Shown one piece after another: positions 37,878 to 49,000 of a DNA stretch of 50,923 nt; positions within the stretch are counted from its first letter, which is position 1; each line of letters opens with the position of its first letter. Below the pieces are notes generated by a model that saw only the letters and a list, made by a program, of their open reading frames with translations, was not told the origin of the DNA and searched no databases. Made by a program: the position numbers and the translations under genes. The stretch comes from Clostridia bacterium. Its GTDB lineage: Bacteria; Bacillota_A; Clostridia; Oscillospirales; CAG-272. The DNA lies in NCBI GenBank assembly GCA_017501345.1, contig JAFVXC010000031.1, positions 1 to 50,923 on the forward strand. Direction: 5' to 3'.

Positions 37878-40800
37878 ATGAAGAGAACCCGCAAATTGCT
37901 TTCCGTGCTTCTTGCCATCGTGATGCTGCTTCCTTGCTTCGCGATGCCGATATGGGCGGAGGAGCCTGCACCGATCGTCAATCTCTTGGATACGACGGGC
38001 TTTGTGCTCGGAAACGTGCCGAAAAAGGCAACCTCGGCTGCGAGGGCAAATGCGAGCTATTGCTCCTCCGGTGTGTTCACGGTATCGCCGGGACAGACTG
38101 TGACGGTCGGCCCCGTTATGGTTGACCAGGGCTACGTTCTGAGAACCTATAAATCGGATGGAGAGGTACTGTCGGATATAGCACCTGCAAGCGCCGTGAG
38201 CGTCGAAACGATCTTCAACAACGTTGCGATCCTGACGTTTACCGTCCCGACAAACGCGGTTAAAGCGGCGATCGTAACCTCTCGTATGTTTTACGATTGT
38301 GCGCTCGTTACGGTGGATCGCACCTATACGAAGGCTGAGTACCTTGCGTATATGGCGGAGAAGGGTGTAAACTTAGATTTCCTCAGCCCTGCCGTTGATA
38401 CGACCGAGGCGCTGGTGAATCTTTTCCCCGTTTCCGAGAATACGATTATGGGTAATATGAGCGCCGGGACGGGGAAGACAAATTACAGGTATCGCTCTTG
38501 CCCGTTTATTGACGTAACCGAGGGCGATATCATTTACTATGCGGCAGCGTCAAACGCCCAGCAGTATCACATCAGTGTTATGACGAGCGGCGGCAGCGGC
38601 GCCAATCTTGAAAGCCCGAAGCTTCTCGTTGAGGATCTCGGCAGAGAATTCGGTATTTACGCATACCGCGTCGGGCCCGATATTACTAAGGTCTCGGTCG
38701 TTTTGGGCACGCCTACCTACGACGACGGGATCACGCTCGTGACGAAGAATCAGCCCTTCACGGCTGAGCGTTACCGCGAGATGTTCAATATTGATTTTAG
38801 TGAGGATACCGCAGACAAGTCAAGTCCCCTGTACGGGCTCAGCGGTCTCTTTATGGGCGACTCGATCAGCTTTGGACACAGTGACATCCTCAGCTACCTT
38901 GACGACCCTGCCTGCGGAAAGGCTTGGGCGGGCAGAATTGCCGCTGCCACCGGACTTCGTGCAACGAACGCCTCGGTCATCGGCGCTACGGTCGCATATG
39001 GCTCGAACTGGGTAGCCGATCAGTATGCGGATCACGTAGGAAAGAGCTTTGATCTCATCGTAATGCACGGCGGTGCGAATGATGCACTGAAAGAGACCGC
39101 TGTCGGTACGCCGCTGGCGATCGGAGCGTCCGCGGAGGAGCTTGAAGCGGCAACCGATACTTATATCGGCGGTCTTCAGTGGCTATTCCATAATATGAAG
39201 GAGGAGTTTCCGAAGGCAGAGCTTTTCTTCATTGCCAATCATAAGCTCGATGGAAACGAGTATGCAGGGCGCAGAGATATGAGCGCGTATTTTGATGCCG
39301 CAGAAGCGCTTTGCGAGACCTACGGCGTACATTTCATCGACCTTTATAACAACGACGAGCTGAATGCTCGACTTGAAACGACTACAACGAAGTACCTCCC
39401 CGACACGACGCACCTCGTCAGTGCAGGCTACGATATCCTGACTCCGTATATTTTAGAGGAGCTCGAGGCAGAAATGGCTTCCTATGCGAAGCACGTTCTT
39501 TACGAGGAGGATTTTGATGACGTCTCGGACAGAGTTGATCTCGACGGCGGTAACAATCTCACGGGCCCCGCTGCGGGTTGGATCTGGGCGAGAAAATCGC
39601 TTGCCGGCTCGGCGTACATCGAGAACGGCAGACTCTATTTTTCGGGAAAAGCCTATGACGTGCTTTACCGCGACGGCGGCGAGACTTGGGGTAACTATAC
39701 GCTCGAGGCGGATTTCTGTTATACGGAGGGCACCGTCGGCTGGGGCGGTATGCTCTACAACGTGCAGTCGGCAACGAAATTCCAGAAGGGAAGCATTAAT
39801 CCCGACGGAAAATATTATCTGAACGGCTACGATGGCGGTTGGGTAAATGATAAAAAGAATGTCAATAAGGGCTTCACGCTTGCGGAAAATATCCCCGGGA
39901 TCGGGGATCCGTTTCGTATGAAGATTACCGTATTCAACAAGTCGGCAACCTTCTACTATGCACTGCTGAATGAAGACGGTACGATGAAGACCGACTGGAC
40001 CACACTCGTGACCATCAATAATATTCCTGCCGCATCGCAGACAGGCTCGATCGGATTTATGAGCTGCAAGGATAACCTCGGAAGCTTCTGGGTCGACAAC
40101 ATCAGGTGCTATTCGAATAACCTCGTCAGCTATACGGAGGACTTTGACTCCTACGGAGACGTTACGATCGAACCCGATACAACGAATACCTCGATTGGTG
40201 TGAACTACGTGAAGAACAGTGCCGATTCCTTTGTCGGAAAGGCAGAGGTGAAGGACGGTGCGCTGTATCTCACCGGTGGTACCAAGCATCTCGATGCGTT
40301 CCTTTTCACGATGGGTAAGAATTGGACGAACTACGTTCTCGAGTCCGATTTCACTTATCTGGATGCGATCGAGGGATCCAACAACAGCGGATGGGCAGGT
40401 ATTCTGTTCCGCGCTACCGATACGCAGACCTTCTACAAGTGTATTGTAAACAAGACGGGATCTGCCAAGATGAACTGTAAGAACGGCAGCACGTCGTGGT
40501 ATTTAGACGGCGATGAGAGACGAAATGCAAGTTACGGCAAAGATATTGCCGTCGGTGAAACAATTCGCTATCGCTTTGTCGTAAACGAGAAGATCTTTTC
40601 TATGTACGTTGCGCCGTACGTAGATGGTGTGCTCGGAGAATGGGTACACGTTATTACGCTCGAGGGCGACGAGCTGATCACGGACAATCATCTGAAGGGA
40701 ACGATCGGTCTGGTGGTCGGAGGCAGTAACACAGCAAAGGCTTGTAACGTTTGCATCGACAACGTCACCGTCAGCCGTATTTCGGATGCTGATCGCTATT

Positions 40801-43631
40801 ATACGGATACCACGAACGTGGCAGAGATCTACGAGCCTGAAAGTGGTGTCGTGAATCCTCCCGTTGTTGTCGAGGAGCTGACCGACACCCTCCCGAGCAC
40901 CTCGGGCGAGCGCGCGGCGGTCGTTATGATGAACGTTGATGCTTCTCTGAACGTCCTGAAGGCAGACGGAGCGGTGCTCACGACCGTTTCGGACTTTATC
41001 GACACCTACCGCAAGGTATTGATTCCTGCGTTCGTCATTGACAGCGAGGCAGAGGCGGATGCGCTTGCCGCGTTGATTGCGGAAAAGAACCTGATCGACT
41101 GCTACGTGATCGCCGAGTCGGCAAACGCCGCACTCGTTCGTCGCGTGCGTATGGCGAATGATACGACAAAGCTGATCTCGGGTGCGGTGATCTTCGACGA
41201 CTTGAACACCCTCGCGGCACGTCAGAATGCAAGAGCAACGGTTTCCGACAATATGGCGTATGTTGCGATCTCACGTGCACCGCTCAGCGAAGAGGCGGCA
41301 CATTATTTCAACCTGCGCCAGATCGCTGCCTGGAGCTATGCTTCGGATGCGGCAGGCGTATACAAGGGAATTGCAAACGGCTATCACGGCATTGTCAGCA
41401 CCGACGTTGCTACCGTTTACGACGTTTATGAAAGCATCACCGAAACGACGGTCAGTGGCAAGCCCATCATCATTGCGCACCGTGGTAACAATGCGAACTC
41501 GGAGGTAAAATACCCCGAGAATACCTTGATCGGCTTCCGATCTGCGAAGGAGACCTACGGCGCAGACGCGGTCGAGCTTGACTTCGGTCTCACGAAGGAC
41601 GGCTACGTCGTTCTGATGCACGACAATACGGTCGACAGAACAACGAACGGAACGGGAACGGTTGCAAGTCTTACGCTTGAAGAGATCAAGGCGCTTACCG
41701 TAGACTACGTTGAAGGCAAGGAAACGACCGTCCCGACCTTCGAGGAGGCGTTGCTCCTCGCGAAGGAGCTCGGCATCGTGCTCTATTGCCATACCAAGAG
41801 TAATACCGATGCCAATATTGCGGCGTTCAGCTATCTCGTTGAGAAGCACGAGGCGTGGGATTACGTCGTTCTGTTTGCCGCAAATCGAACGATCTACAAC
41901 TCGAATAACGAGAGCGTTACGTCGAGTGAGGCGTACGGCTTCTCCGATCAGGCTGTCGTGACCGACGGAATTGTGTTTACGGCGGGCGATCAGGAGATTC
42001 TATCGAACTATACCACCACCTATCTCGAAGGTGTAGAGGCGATGCGGAACTGCCTTGTCCCGTACAACTACCAGCCCCTCTTCTATCCCTATAACAATCA
42101 GGGTTGGATGTGGAATAAGGAGACCTTCTATTATCAGCTTTCGGCGCGCGGCTTCGTCAACATTCATTCGATCACGAAGGGACAGGCGGAACTGGATTCG
42201 ACCGCACTGTACGAATCGGGCGCAGTCGGATGGCTGAACGATACGCTCCATCTTTGCGACGATTACCATTACGGCTTCGACCTCAGCGGCGAAAAGCTGA
42301 CGCTTGCCGTTGGTGAGACGCTTGATCTCAGCAAGACGCTTAAGATGATCGTAGGTACGATTCCGGTCGACTGCGGCTTCATTCAGATCTCGGGTCCGAC
42401 GCTCGAATCTATGGCAGGAGGCTATACGCTTTCCGGAGAGGGCAGTGTGACAGTCGTTTACTATGCGGACCGTACCGCGGACGGTGGAAGCACCTACCGG
42501 GTTTACAGCGAGCCGGTTACGATCACCTTTGACTGTGAGGATCACGTTTACAGTGACGTGTGCGACACGACCTGCAACGTGACGGGCTGCGGCTACGAGA
42601 GAACCGCGCCGCACGACTTCAGCGCGTTCGACCGTAACGGTGAGCAGCACTGGAAGAAGTGCGCGCTTTGCGGAACGGCGGACGAAAGCACGAAGGCGGA
42701 TCACGTTTACGATAACGCTTGCGACACGATCTGTAACGATGAGACCTGTGGATACGAGCGTGAGATCACGCACGACTTCAGCGTGACCGATCATAACGAC
42801 GTTCAGCACTGGAAGAAGTGCTCGGTCTGCGGATTGGAGCAGGAGGGATCGCGAGCTTCTCACATCTACGACGGTGCAGGGGATTCGGAGTGTGACTGCG
42901 GCTACTCGTCGACGTGCTCCTCGCACGAATTTACCGTTGTAGACAACGACGGTACACACCACTGGCTCGAGTGCTCGATCTGCGGCGTTCGCAATGAGAG
43001 CTCGGTTGCCGAACACAACTACTCGACGAACAAGTCGAATGAGACCCAGCACTGGAAGGTCTGCCCCTTCTGTCTCCTCGTTGAGGAGGGCTCGGCTGAG
43101 AACCACGTTTACGAGTCCGTCTGCGATCCGACCTGTGATTGTGGAAATACGAGAACGATCGTACACGATTACTGCGTCAAGGGAAGTGATGCAACGCATC
43201 ACTGGGAGGCGTGCCTGCTTTGCGGCGCGGTCGATGAGACTGCAAAGGAAGCGCACACATTCGGCGAATGGGTCGTAACGGGTGATACTCGCACGAGAAG
43301 CTGTGCCTGCGGCTACTCGGAAAGCGAGAAGATCCCCGTGGCCACGCCTGATGACACGACGGATGTTCCCGGCAGTGACACGCCCGTTGATCCGGGTGAC
43401 GACACGACCGCTCCCGACGGCGACGATACAACTGCCGATCCCGGCGACGATACGACCGATCCCGCTGACGATACCACCGCAGACGTCGTAACCGACGGCG
43501 ATGGCACCGACGCAGATACCGACGATGAGGATTCGGGCTGTGGCTCGGTCATCGGCGGAGCTACGGCACTCGTCGCACTCGCTCTGATCCTTCCCGCAGC
43601 GGTAGCTGTCCGTAAGAAGGACGAGGAATAA
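37878..43631 (+). CDS. Giant secreted SGNH hydrolase - GDPD protein with GCGSVIG C-terminus
   Basis: 1917-aa exported protein. Signal peptide 1-31. Two beta-rich modules follow (about 32-310), ending with the family phrase 'LVTKNQPFTAERYREMF'. SGNH hydrolase (about 318-530): 'MGDSIS' with Ser329, 'GGANDA' (N401-D402), and Asp509/His512 in 'DTTH'. Two concanavalin-like domains lie at about 541-745 and 752-968. A linker domain (995-1188) precedes a glycerophosphodiester phosphodiesterase domain: 'AHRGN' (His1201, Arg1202), 'PENT', 'VELDFG' (Glu1233, Asp1235) and 'MHDNT' (His1248). An Ig-like part (about 1470-1550) leads to five HW-x2-C-x2-C repeats (1554-1816), an Asp/Thr-rich linker, 'GCGSVIG', a hydrophobic helix and the tail 'RKKDEE'. 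It is probably an esterase plus phosphodiesterase acting on glycans, teichoic-type polymers or lipids at the cell surface; substrates are inference. Confidence 0.92.
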   Translation: MKRTRKLLSVLLAIVMLLPCFAMPIWAEEPAPIVNLLDTTGFVLGNVPKKATSAARANASYCSSGVFTVSPGQTVTVGPVMVDQGYVLRTYKSDGEVLSDIAPASAVSVETIFNNVAILTFTVPTNAVKAAIVTSRMFYDCALVTVDRTYTKAEYLAYMAEKGVNLDFLSPAVDTTEALVNLFPVSENTIMGNMSAGTGKTNYRYRSCPFIDVTEGDIIYYAAASNAQQYHISVMTSGGSGANLESPKLLVEDLGREFGIYAYRVGPDITKVSVVLGTPTYDDGITLVTKNQPFTAERYREMFNIDFSEDTADKSSPLYGLSGLFMGDSISFGHSDILSYLDDPACGKAWAGRIAAATGLRATNASVIGATVAYGSNWVADQYADHVGKSFDLIVMHGGANDALKETAVGTPLAIGASAEELEAATDTYIGGLQWLFHNMKEEFPKAELFFIANHKLDGNEYAGRRDMSAYFDAAEALCETYGVHFIDLYNNDELNARLETTTTKYLPDTTHLVSAGYDILTPYILEELEAEMASYAKHVLYEEDFDDVSDRVDLDGGNNLTGPAAGWIWARKSLAGSAYIENGRLYFSGKAYDVLYRDGGETWGNYTLEADFCYTEGTVGWGGMLYNVQSATKFQKGSINPDGKYYLNGYDGGWVNDKKNVNKGFTLAENIPGIGDPFRMKITVFNKSATFYYALLNEDGTMKTDWTTLVTINNIPAASQTGSIGFMSCKDNLGSFWVDNIRCYSNNLVSYTEDFDSYGDVTIEPDTTNTSIGVNYVKNSADSFVGKAEVKDGALYLTGGTKHLDAFLFTMGKNWTNYVLESDFTYLDAIEGSNNSGWAGILFRATDTQTFYKCIVNKTGSAKMNCKNGSTSWYLDGDERRNASYGKDIAVGETIRYRFVVNEKIFSMYVAPYVDGVLGEWVHVITLEGDELITDNHLKGTIGLVVGGSNTAKACNVCIDNVTVSRISDADRYYTDTTNVAEIYEPESGVVNPPVVVEELTDTLPSTSGERAAVVMMNVDASLNVLKADGAVLTTVSDFIDTYRKVLIPAFVIDSEAEADALAALIAEKNLIDCYVIAESANAALVRRVRMANDTTKLISGAVIFDDLNTLAARQNARATVSDNMAYVAISRAPLSEEAAHYFNLRQIAAWSYASDAAGVYKGIANGYHGIVSTDVATVYDVYESITETTVSGKPIIIAHRGNNANSEVKYPENTLIGFRSAKETYGADAVELDFGLTKDGYVVLMHDNTVDRTTNGTGTVASLTLEEIKALTVDYVEGKETTVPTFEEALLLAKELGIVLYCHTKSNTDANIAAFSYLVEKHEAWDYVVLFAANRTIYNSNNESVTSSEAYGFSDQAVVTDGIVFTAGDQEILSNYTTTYLEGVEAMRNCLVPYNYQPLFYPYNNQGWMWNKETFYYQLSARGFVNIHSITKGQAELDSTALYESGAVGWLNDTLHLCDDYHYGFDLSGEKLTLAVGETLDLSKTLKMIVGTIPVDCGFIQISGPTLESMAGGYTLSGEGSVTVVYYADRTADGGSTYRVYSEPVTITFDCEDHVYSDVCDTTCNVTGCGYERTAPHDFSAFDRNGEQHWKKCALCGTADESTKADHVYDNACDTICNDETCGYEREITHDFSVTDHNDVQHWKKCSVCGLEQEGSRASHIYDGAGDSECDCGYSSTCSSHEFTVVDNDGTHHWLECSICGVRNESSVAEHNYSTNKSNETQHWKVCPFCLLVEEGSAENHVYESVCDPTCDCGNTRTIVHDYCVKGSDATHHWEACLLCGAVDETAKEAHTFGEWVVTGDTRTRSCACGYSESEKIPVATPDDTTDVPGSDTPVDPGDDTTAPDGDDTTADPGDDTTDPADDTTADVVTDGDGTDADTDDEDSGCGSVIGGATALVALALILPAAVAVRKKDEE
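43149..43568. repeat. Long near-identical coding block, copy 1
   Basis: About 420 bp covering the last HWxxCxxC repeat, linker and start of the GCGSVIG signal. It is nearly identical in DNA to 50501-50923, with scattered third-base changes and a net 3-bp length difference. Confidence 0.9.
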
Positions 43632-43672
43632 TACTCCAATTGAAACAAAAATCAACCCCGAAGGGGTAAACG

Positions 43673-43700
43673 GGGGCTGAGTCGATGACTCAGCCCCTTT
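43673..43700 (+). terminator. Terminator of the SGNH-GDPD gene
   Basis: GGGGCTGAGTC (43673-43683), loop GAT, GACTCAGCCCC (43687-43697), T-run. The stem sequence is shared with the terminator at 45831. Confidence 0.9.
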
Positions 43701-43717
43701 CCTTTACGCCGATTGGT

Positions 43718-43783
43718 CAAATTGCACTGAAAAACACTTTTTTGGAAATGCATATTGACACTTATGGGAAAATGCAGTATAAT
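43718..43783 (+). promoter_or_regulatory. Promoter and upstream box of the second SGNH gene
   Basis: -35 TTGACA (43755-43760), 17-nt spacer, -10 TATAAT (43778-43783). The upstream box CAAATTGCAC (43718-43727) ends 27 bp before the -35. Confidence 0.85.
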
Positions 43784-43865
43784 AAAACTACATAACCGAG
43801 AAGCCGTACGGTTGCTTGGTAATTTGCTTTATAAAAGAATTCTGAAGAAACGAAGGAGATTCGCT

Positions 43866-45776
43866 ATGAAAACGTTTCGGAAATCACTCTGTATGATCCT
43901 CGTTCTTGCGATGCTTTTGCCTTGCATCCTTCTGCCCGTGAATGCGGCGGATGACGGCGAGATCGTCAATCTTTACGACGCGAGCCTTGCGGGAGACGGT
44001 ATGGCTCCTAAATACTCGTATGACGAGGATCTTGACAAGAGCAATGAATATCATACGTCTCACGTAATGTCGGTGCGCGAGGGTGATAAGATCACGGTTG
44101 GCCCGATCCTTGAAAACGATCAGTGGTTCATCAGAACCTACAACGAGGACGGTAAAACGATTAAAACGGTCAATTATTATGACTGCTCGTGGGACGGCGA
44201 GATCCTCAATAACGCGAAGATCTGTACCTATACGGTGCCTGCAGGAGTCAAGTATCTGCGCGTGATGAATTCCCAGACCTTCTATGACTGCACGCTGATC
44301 ACGAAGAACCGCGTATTTACGAAGGACGAGTATTTCGCGTATATGGACCGGAATAACATCAACGTGGAGTTTCTTCGCTCGATGAATGACGAAAAGGAGC
44401 TCGTGAATCTTTTCCCCGCGCGCTCCGACAAGACTCTGCGCGGATATGTGAGTCTCGGTGCATATACAGAGAGCTTCTACTACCGTAGCCGCGAATATAC
44501 CGAATTCGAGAGAGGTGACGTGATCTACTTTGCGGCAGCATATCAGACGCACGATTATTTCATCGACGTCGTATATAAGGACGGTACGACCGCTGCCGTC
44601 AAGCCCGAGCACCTCATCCTTTACGAGGATCTCGAAAGAGGATACGCGACCTATGCGTACAGAGTGCGTCCCGACGTCGCGAAGGTTGCCGTTAATCTCG
44701 GCACGGGTGTTTACGACGACGGCATCTCGCTTGTGACGAAAAATCAGCCATTTACGGGCGAAAAATACCGTGAGATGTTCGGCATTGATCTCAACGAGGA
44801 CATCCTTGATGAAACCAGTCCGCTTTACGGGCTCCACGGACTCTTTATGGGCGACTCGATCAGCCGTGGCTCGCACGATTACATCAGCTATACCGACCAG
44901 TCGGATGAAAACAGCCTCCGTGTCGGATGGGCAGGTGGGATCTCCGCGCGCACGGGTCTGATCTCCACGAACCCCTCGGTCAGCGGTGCGAGAGCGTCCT
45001 ACAGAGGCGAAAATCTTTCGACGCCCGGCTCGTGGATCTACAATCAGCAGCTTCCCTACGTTGGTCAGAAGTTTGACATCGTCGTAATGCACGGCGGTGT
45101 AAACGATGCATCGAAGGGCAGACAGGCGATCGGAACGCCGCTGCCGGTGACTTCGAGTACGGAGGAGCTTATGGCGGCTGCAAAGGAGACGATGGTGGGA
45201 CCTGACGGAAACGAATCAACGTCTTATATTGCGGGTTTGCAGTTGACCTTCCACTCTGTAAGAGAGAATTTCCCCGAAGCGACTCTGTTCTTCGTCGCGA
45301 ATTACCAGCTTGCCTCCAGCACGAACCACACGCTGCTCGGGCAGTACCTTGCCGAGGCGAAGGCACTTTGTGCAATGTATGACATTCACTATATCGACCT
45401 CTTCAACAACAAGGAGCTGAACGATCGGCTTGAGCACGACACGTTGAATTACATCGAGGATAAGGTCCACCCGAATAAGCCCGGCTATGATATCATCACG
45501 CCGTATATTCAGGCTGAGATCGAAAGCGTAATGGCAGATGTCCTTGGCCGTGACGAAGAAACGACTGAGGGTTCGGGAGACAGCACGACTGCGATCGAGC
45601 CCGACAGCTCGGATGCTTCGACCAATGGTGCGGGTGACGGTGCGGATGGCACGGGAGACGGATCCTCCGATGGAGGCTCGGGATGCGGATCGGTCATCGG
45701 CGGAGCTGCAGTGCTCGCTTCTCTTGCTCTGATCCTTCCCGCAGTGGTTGCTGTTCGGAAGAAGGATGAGGAGTAA
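43866..45776 (+). CDS. Secreted SGNH hydrolase with GCGSVIG C-terminus (compact paralogue)
   Basis: 636-aa exported protein. Signal peptide about 1-28. Two N-terminal beta modules (about 29-310): one ending 'LITKNRVFTKDEYFAYMDRN', the other 'LVTKNQPFTGEKYREMFGIDLN'. The SGNH hydrolase domain (about 318-555) has Ser331 in 'GDSIS', 'GGVNDA' (N413-D414) and Asp532/His535 in 'DKVH', so the catalytic set is intact. A Ser/Asp/Gly-rich linker runs directly to 'GCGSVIG', a hydrophobic helix and 'RKKDEE'. Compared with its neighbours it lacks the HWxxCxxC repeats and the GDPD part, so it probably shows the minimal functional unit of the family. ATG 43866 has GAAGGAG. It has its own promoter and terminator. 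SGNH enzymes are mostly carbohydrate or lipid esterases; the substrate is unknown. Confidence 0.92.
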   Translation: MKTFRKSLCMILVLAMLLPCILLPVNAADDGEIVNLYDASLAGDGMAPKYSYDEDLDKSNEYHTSHVMSVREGDKITVGPILENDQWFIRTYNEDGKTIKTVNYYDCSWDGEILNNAKICTYTVPAGVKYLRVMNSQTFYDCTLITKNRVFTKDEYFAYMDRNNINVEFLRSMNDEKELVNLFPARSDKTLRGYVSLGAYTESFYYRSREYTEFERGDVIYFAAAYQTHDYFIDVVYKDGTTAAVKPEHLILYEDLERGYATYAYRVRPDVAKVAVNLGTGVYDDGISLVTKNQPFTGEKYREMFGIDLNEDILDETSPLYGLHGLFMGDSISRGSHDYISYTDQSDENSLRVGWAGGISARTGLISTNPSVSGARASYRGENLSTPGSWIYNQQLPYVGQKFDIVVMHGGVNDASKGRQAIGTPLPVTSSTEELMAAAKETMVGPDGNESTSYIAGLQLTFHSVRENFPEATLFFVANYQLASSTNHTLLGQYLAEAKALCAMYDIHYIDLFNNKELNDRLEHDTLNYIEDKVHPNKPGYDIITPYIQAEIESVMADVLGRDEETTEGSGDSTTAIEPDSSDASTNGAGDGADGTGDGSSDGGSGCGSVIGGAAVLASLALILPAVVAVRKKDEE

Positions 45777-45830
45777 TTCGTAATTTTTCTTGCATCAAAT
45801 AGGAAAAGGTATCCAAAAGGGACCCAAGCA

Positions 45831-45863
45831 GGGGCTGAGTCATTGACTCAGCCCCTCTGTTTT
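45831..45863 (+). terminator. Terminator of the second SGNH gene
   Basis: GGGGCTGAGTCA / TGACTCAGCCCC stem (45831-45855) followed by T-rich sequence to 45863. The stem is the same as at 43673 except for the loop. Confidence 0.9.
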
Positions 45864-45896
45864 TGTGATCTCGAGCGTCTTTGTTAGTGGCTTGTT

Positions 45897-45971
45897 GAAA
45901 CTGCACAATTCCTCGAGGGAATTTTTGCTTTTTTTTAACATATTGACAGTTGAGGCAAAATGCGTTATAAT
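45897..45971 (+). promoter_or_regulatory. Promoter and upstream box of the third SGNH gene
   Basis: -35 TTGACA (45943-45948), 17-nt spacer, -10 TATAAT (45966-45971). The upstream box GAAACTGCAC (45897-45906) ends 36 bp before the -35, about one helical turn further than in the two preceding promoters. Confidence 0.8.
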
Positions 45972-46069
45972 TAGTATATATAACCGTAGCTGTCTTGTTA
46001 TGGTTTGCGTATACGGATCTTAGAGCTGTTATACGCGGAAATTTTAGTCGGAATAAAGGAGACACTAAA

Positions 46070-49000
46070 ATGAAAAAATTCCGAAAATTACTTTGTATGC
46101 TCCTCGCGCTGATGATGCTGCTTTCGTGCTTTACGCCCGTGCTTGCAGCAGATCCCGACGAGGATGACTCGGGCCTCGAAGAGGAGGAGCCGGGAGCGGG
46201 TGGAGACGAAACCTCAAAGGATGAGGGACCTAAGTTCGAAAACCTCTGGGAAACGGCGAAGGTCGGTGGATTCTTTGATTACAACGATTGCACCGGCTTT
46301 AGAACAGGCGGGGGCTGGGAATCCTGGGCATCTTCTATTGCAATAGAGGTAGAAGCGGGCCAGGTCATCACCTTTGGCCCGGCAAACCTCGACTGGACAG
46401 GATATATTGGCGTTGTATATGCAAAGTCGACTGGTAAATATCTTGGAAAACCGCGTGTTAGCAAAGCCGACGGCGCGTGTGTGGAGGAAGGTCAGATTAC
46501 GAGTAACGGAAAGATTATATCTTACACGGTACCCGCCAAGGCAAAATATCTTCGCCTTTCTGTTCCCAGCTGCCTCGCAGACTGTATGCTGGTTACACGA
46601 GATTACGTCTTTACGGCAGAAGAATATTATGAATATATGTCGCCGTATTTTGATACGTCCGATACACCTGTGCAAGAGGTGGTAAATATTTTCGAAGGTG
46701 CACAGGAAGGATATTTTGAAGGGGAGATCAAGGCAGACGCGAACTATCGTTGCAAGGTCTATAACGTGGGTACTGATGTTGCCGTAGGTGATGTGCTTTA
46801 TTTCACCGCACCGGTATCTCCTGATAAGGCTCCTATTTACAGTGTGTATCAAAATGATGAAAAATCCAGTACGGGTGCTAATAAAATACCGATCTGTGAG
46901 GAGATCGGGGGCGGATACGCGATCTATGCGTATAAGGTGACTGAACACGAAAAGCAAGTAGCCCTCATTCTTCCCGCAGACAAGTATGCGGCGGGCGAGA
47001 TTGTCGTGACGAAGAATCAGCCCCTCACGGGAGGCAGCTACAGGAAGGCAGTCGGCATCGAGATTGAGAACCTTTACGACGTGACAAAGAGCGAGTACGG
47101 TCATGTAAGCACCGCAGCTATGCCCGGCCTGGCAAACTCCGGTGCTTGGGGACCGTATTGGACCTCGAACCCAATCGAGGTTCAGGTAGGTGACACGATC
47201 ACCTTCGGTCCTTACTACGGTGAGACCAGAAATGCGGATAACCCCTATACTGCAGTTCTCTACGAAGCGGACGGAACGTACGTAGGCGACTCTGCGATCT
47301 ATGTGAATCCGACCTTCTCAAAATTCAATTGCGTTGAGGTGGATACGATTTTCGGTAGTGCGAAGATCTATACCTATACGGTTACGAAATCGTCAGCGAA
47401 GTATATTCGTATCACGACGATCGCTCCGTATGCCAACTGCACATTGATCACGAAGAACCTCGTCTTCTCGGCAGAGGAGTACTTCGACTATATGGATGCG
47501 AACGGTGTGAACGTTGATTTCCTCCGTCCGACGAATACCGAGGATGAGCTCAACAACCTTTTTGCACCCGGTACTGCAGAGGTTAAGCCCGGATACCGCG
47601 GAACGAGTGACACGCTGACTGATGCGGACCACTACCGCCACCGTATGTTTACGGTAGGTGTTGACGTAGAGGTCGGTGATACGCTGTATTTCACCGCTCG
47701 AACCGACTCGGGCTACTATCCTCTTACCGTTAAATTCCAGACCAATTACTTCCAGCGCGTCTATCCCTATAAGGCGAATCTGAACGGCTACAGTCAGATG
47801 GCAATGCATGCGTACGAGGATCTCGGAAACGGATACGCGATCTATGCATATCAGATCGGACCGAACGTCAAGGACCTCTGCATCCTTCTTCCGACGTCCA
47901 AGTACAATGCGGGAGAACTGATGGTCACGAAGAACCAGCCCTTCACGTCGGAGGCACTTCTGGACAGCTACAAGATCTCCGAGGAGATCGAGGTAGAGGC
48001 GGGCGACAAGATCACCGTCGGTATGGTTCAGAAGGAGTCGTGGTTCATCAGACCGCTGACGACGAATGCGACGACGGGCAAGAAGGTTTATGGCGATAAG
48101 ATCAACGGCTCATCGATTCGTGTCAGCAACGAGGTGATCCTCGGCGACGCGAAGATCTACACCTACACGGTTCCCCAAGGCGTAACGAGTCTGCACGTCG
48201 TATACAGCGAATTTGTCGAGGGCTGCGTCAAGATCGCGAAGAATGACGTATTCACGGCGGACGAATATTTTGCAGAGATGGCGAGCAAGGGGCTTGACCT
48301 CGGCTATCTCGAGTACAAGGATACTGCGGGTGATCTCACGAATCTCTTCCCGCGCGACGACGTGAATACCCTGCGTGGCTACGTGAGCAAGGGCGAATTT
48401 ACTGGGAACTACTATTCACGTTCCCGCGTTTACGAGGTCGGTGAAGGTGCGACCCTTCAGGCAGGCGATACCCTCTATATCGCACCCGTAAGCAAGACGC
48501 GGGAAACGGCTATCAGCGTCACGCTGACAGATGGAACCTCGTATAATCTTTCTTCGAAGCAGCTCATTCTCTTCGAGGATATCGGAAGAGAGTACGGCAT
48601 CTACCTCTACCATATTGAGGCAAACGTCGCAGAGGTCGCAGTCGTGCTCGGCACGGGCGACTACGATATGGATATCGTGCTTGTGACGAAGAATCAGCCC
48701 TTCACGGGAGAGCATTACCGTGAGATCTACGGCATTGATCTCAACGATTGGGGGCTTGACGAGGAGAGCCCGCTGAACGGTCTCGACGCACTCTTCATCG
48801 GTGACTCGATCTCGCGCGGCGGTCACGATTACATCAGCTATCTCGACCACTCGAAGGATAGCGCTCTTCGCCTTGCCTGGGCAGGCGGTCTTGCCGCTCA
48901 CACGGGACTCAATTCCGTAAACGCTTCGGTCAGCGGTGCGCGTATCTCGTATCACGACGATAGCGATAACCCCGGACACTGGATCTACACCCAGATGGAA

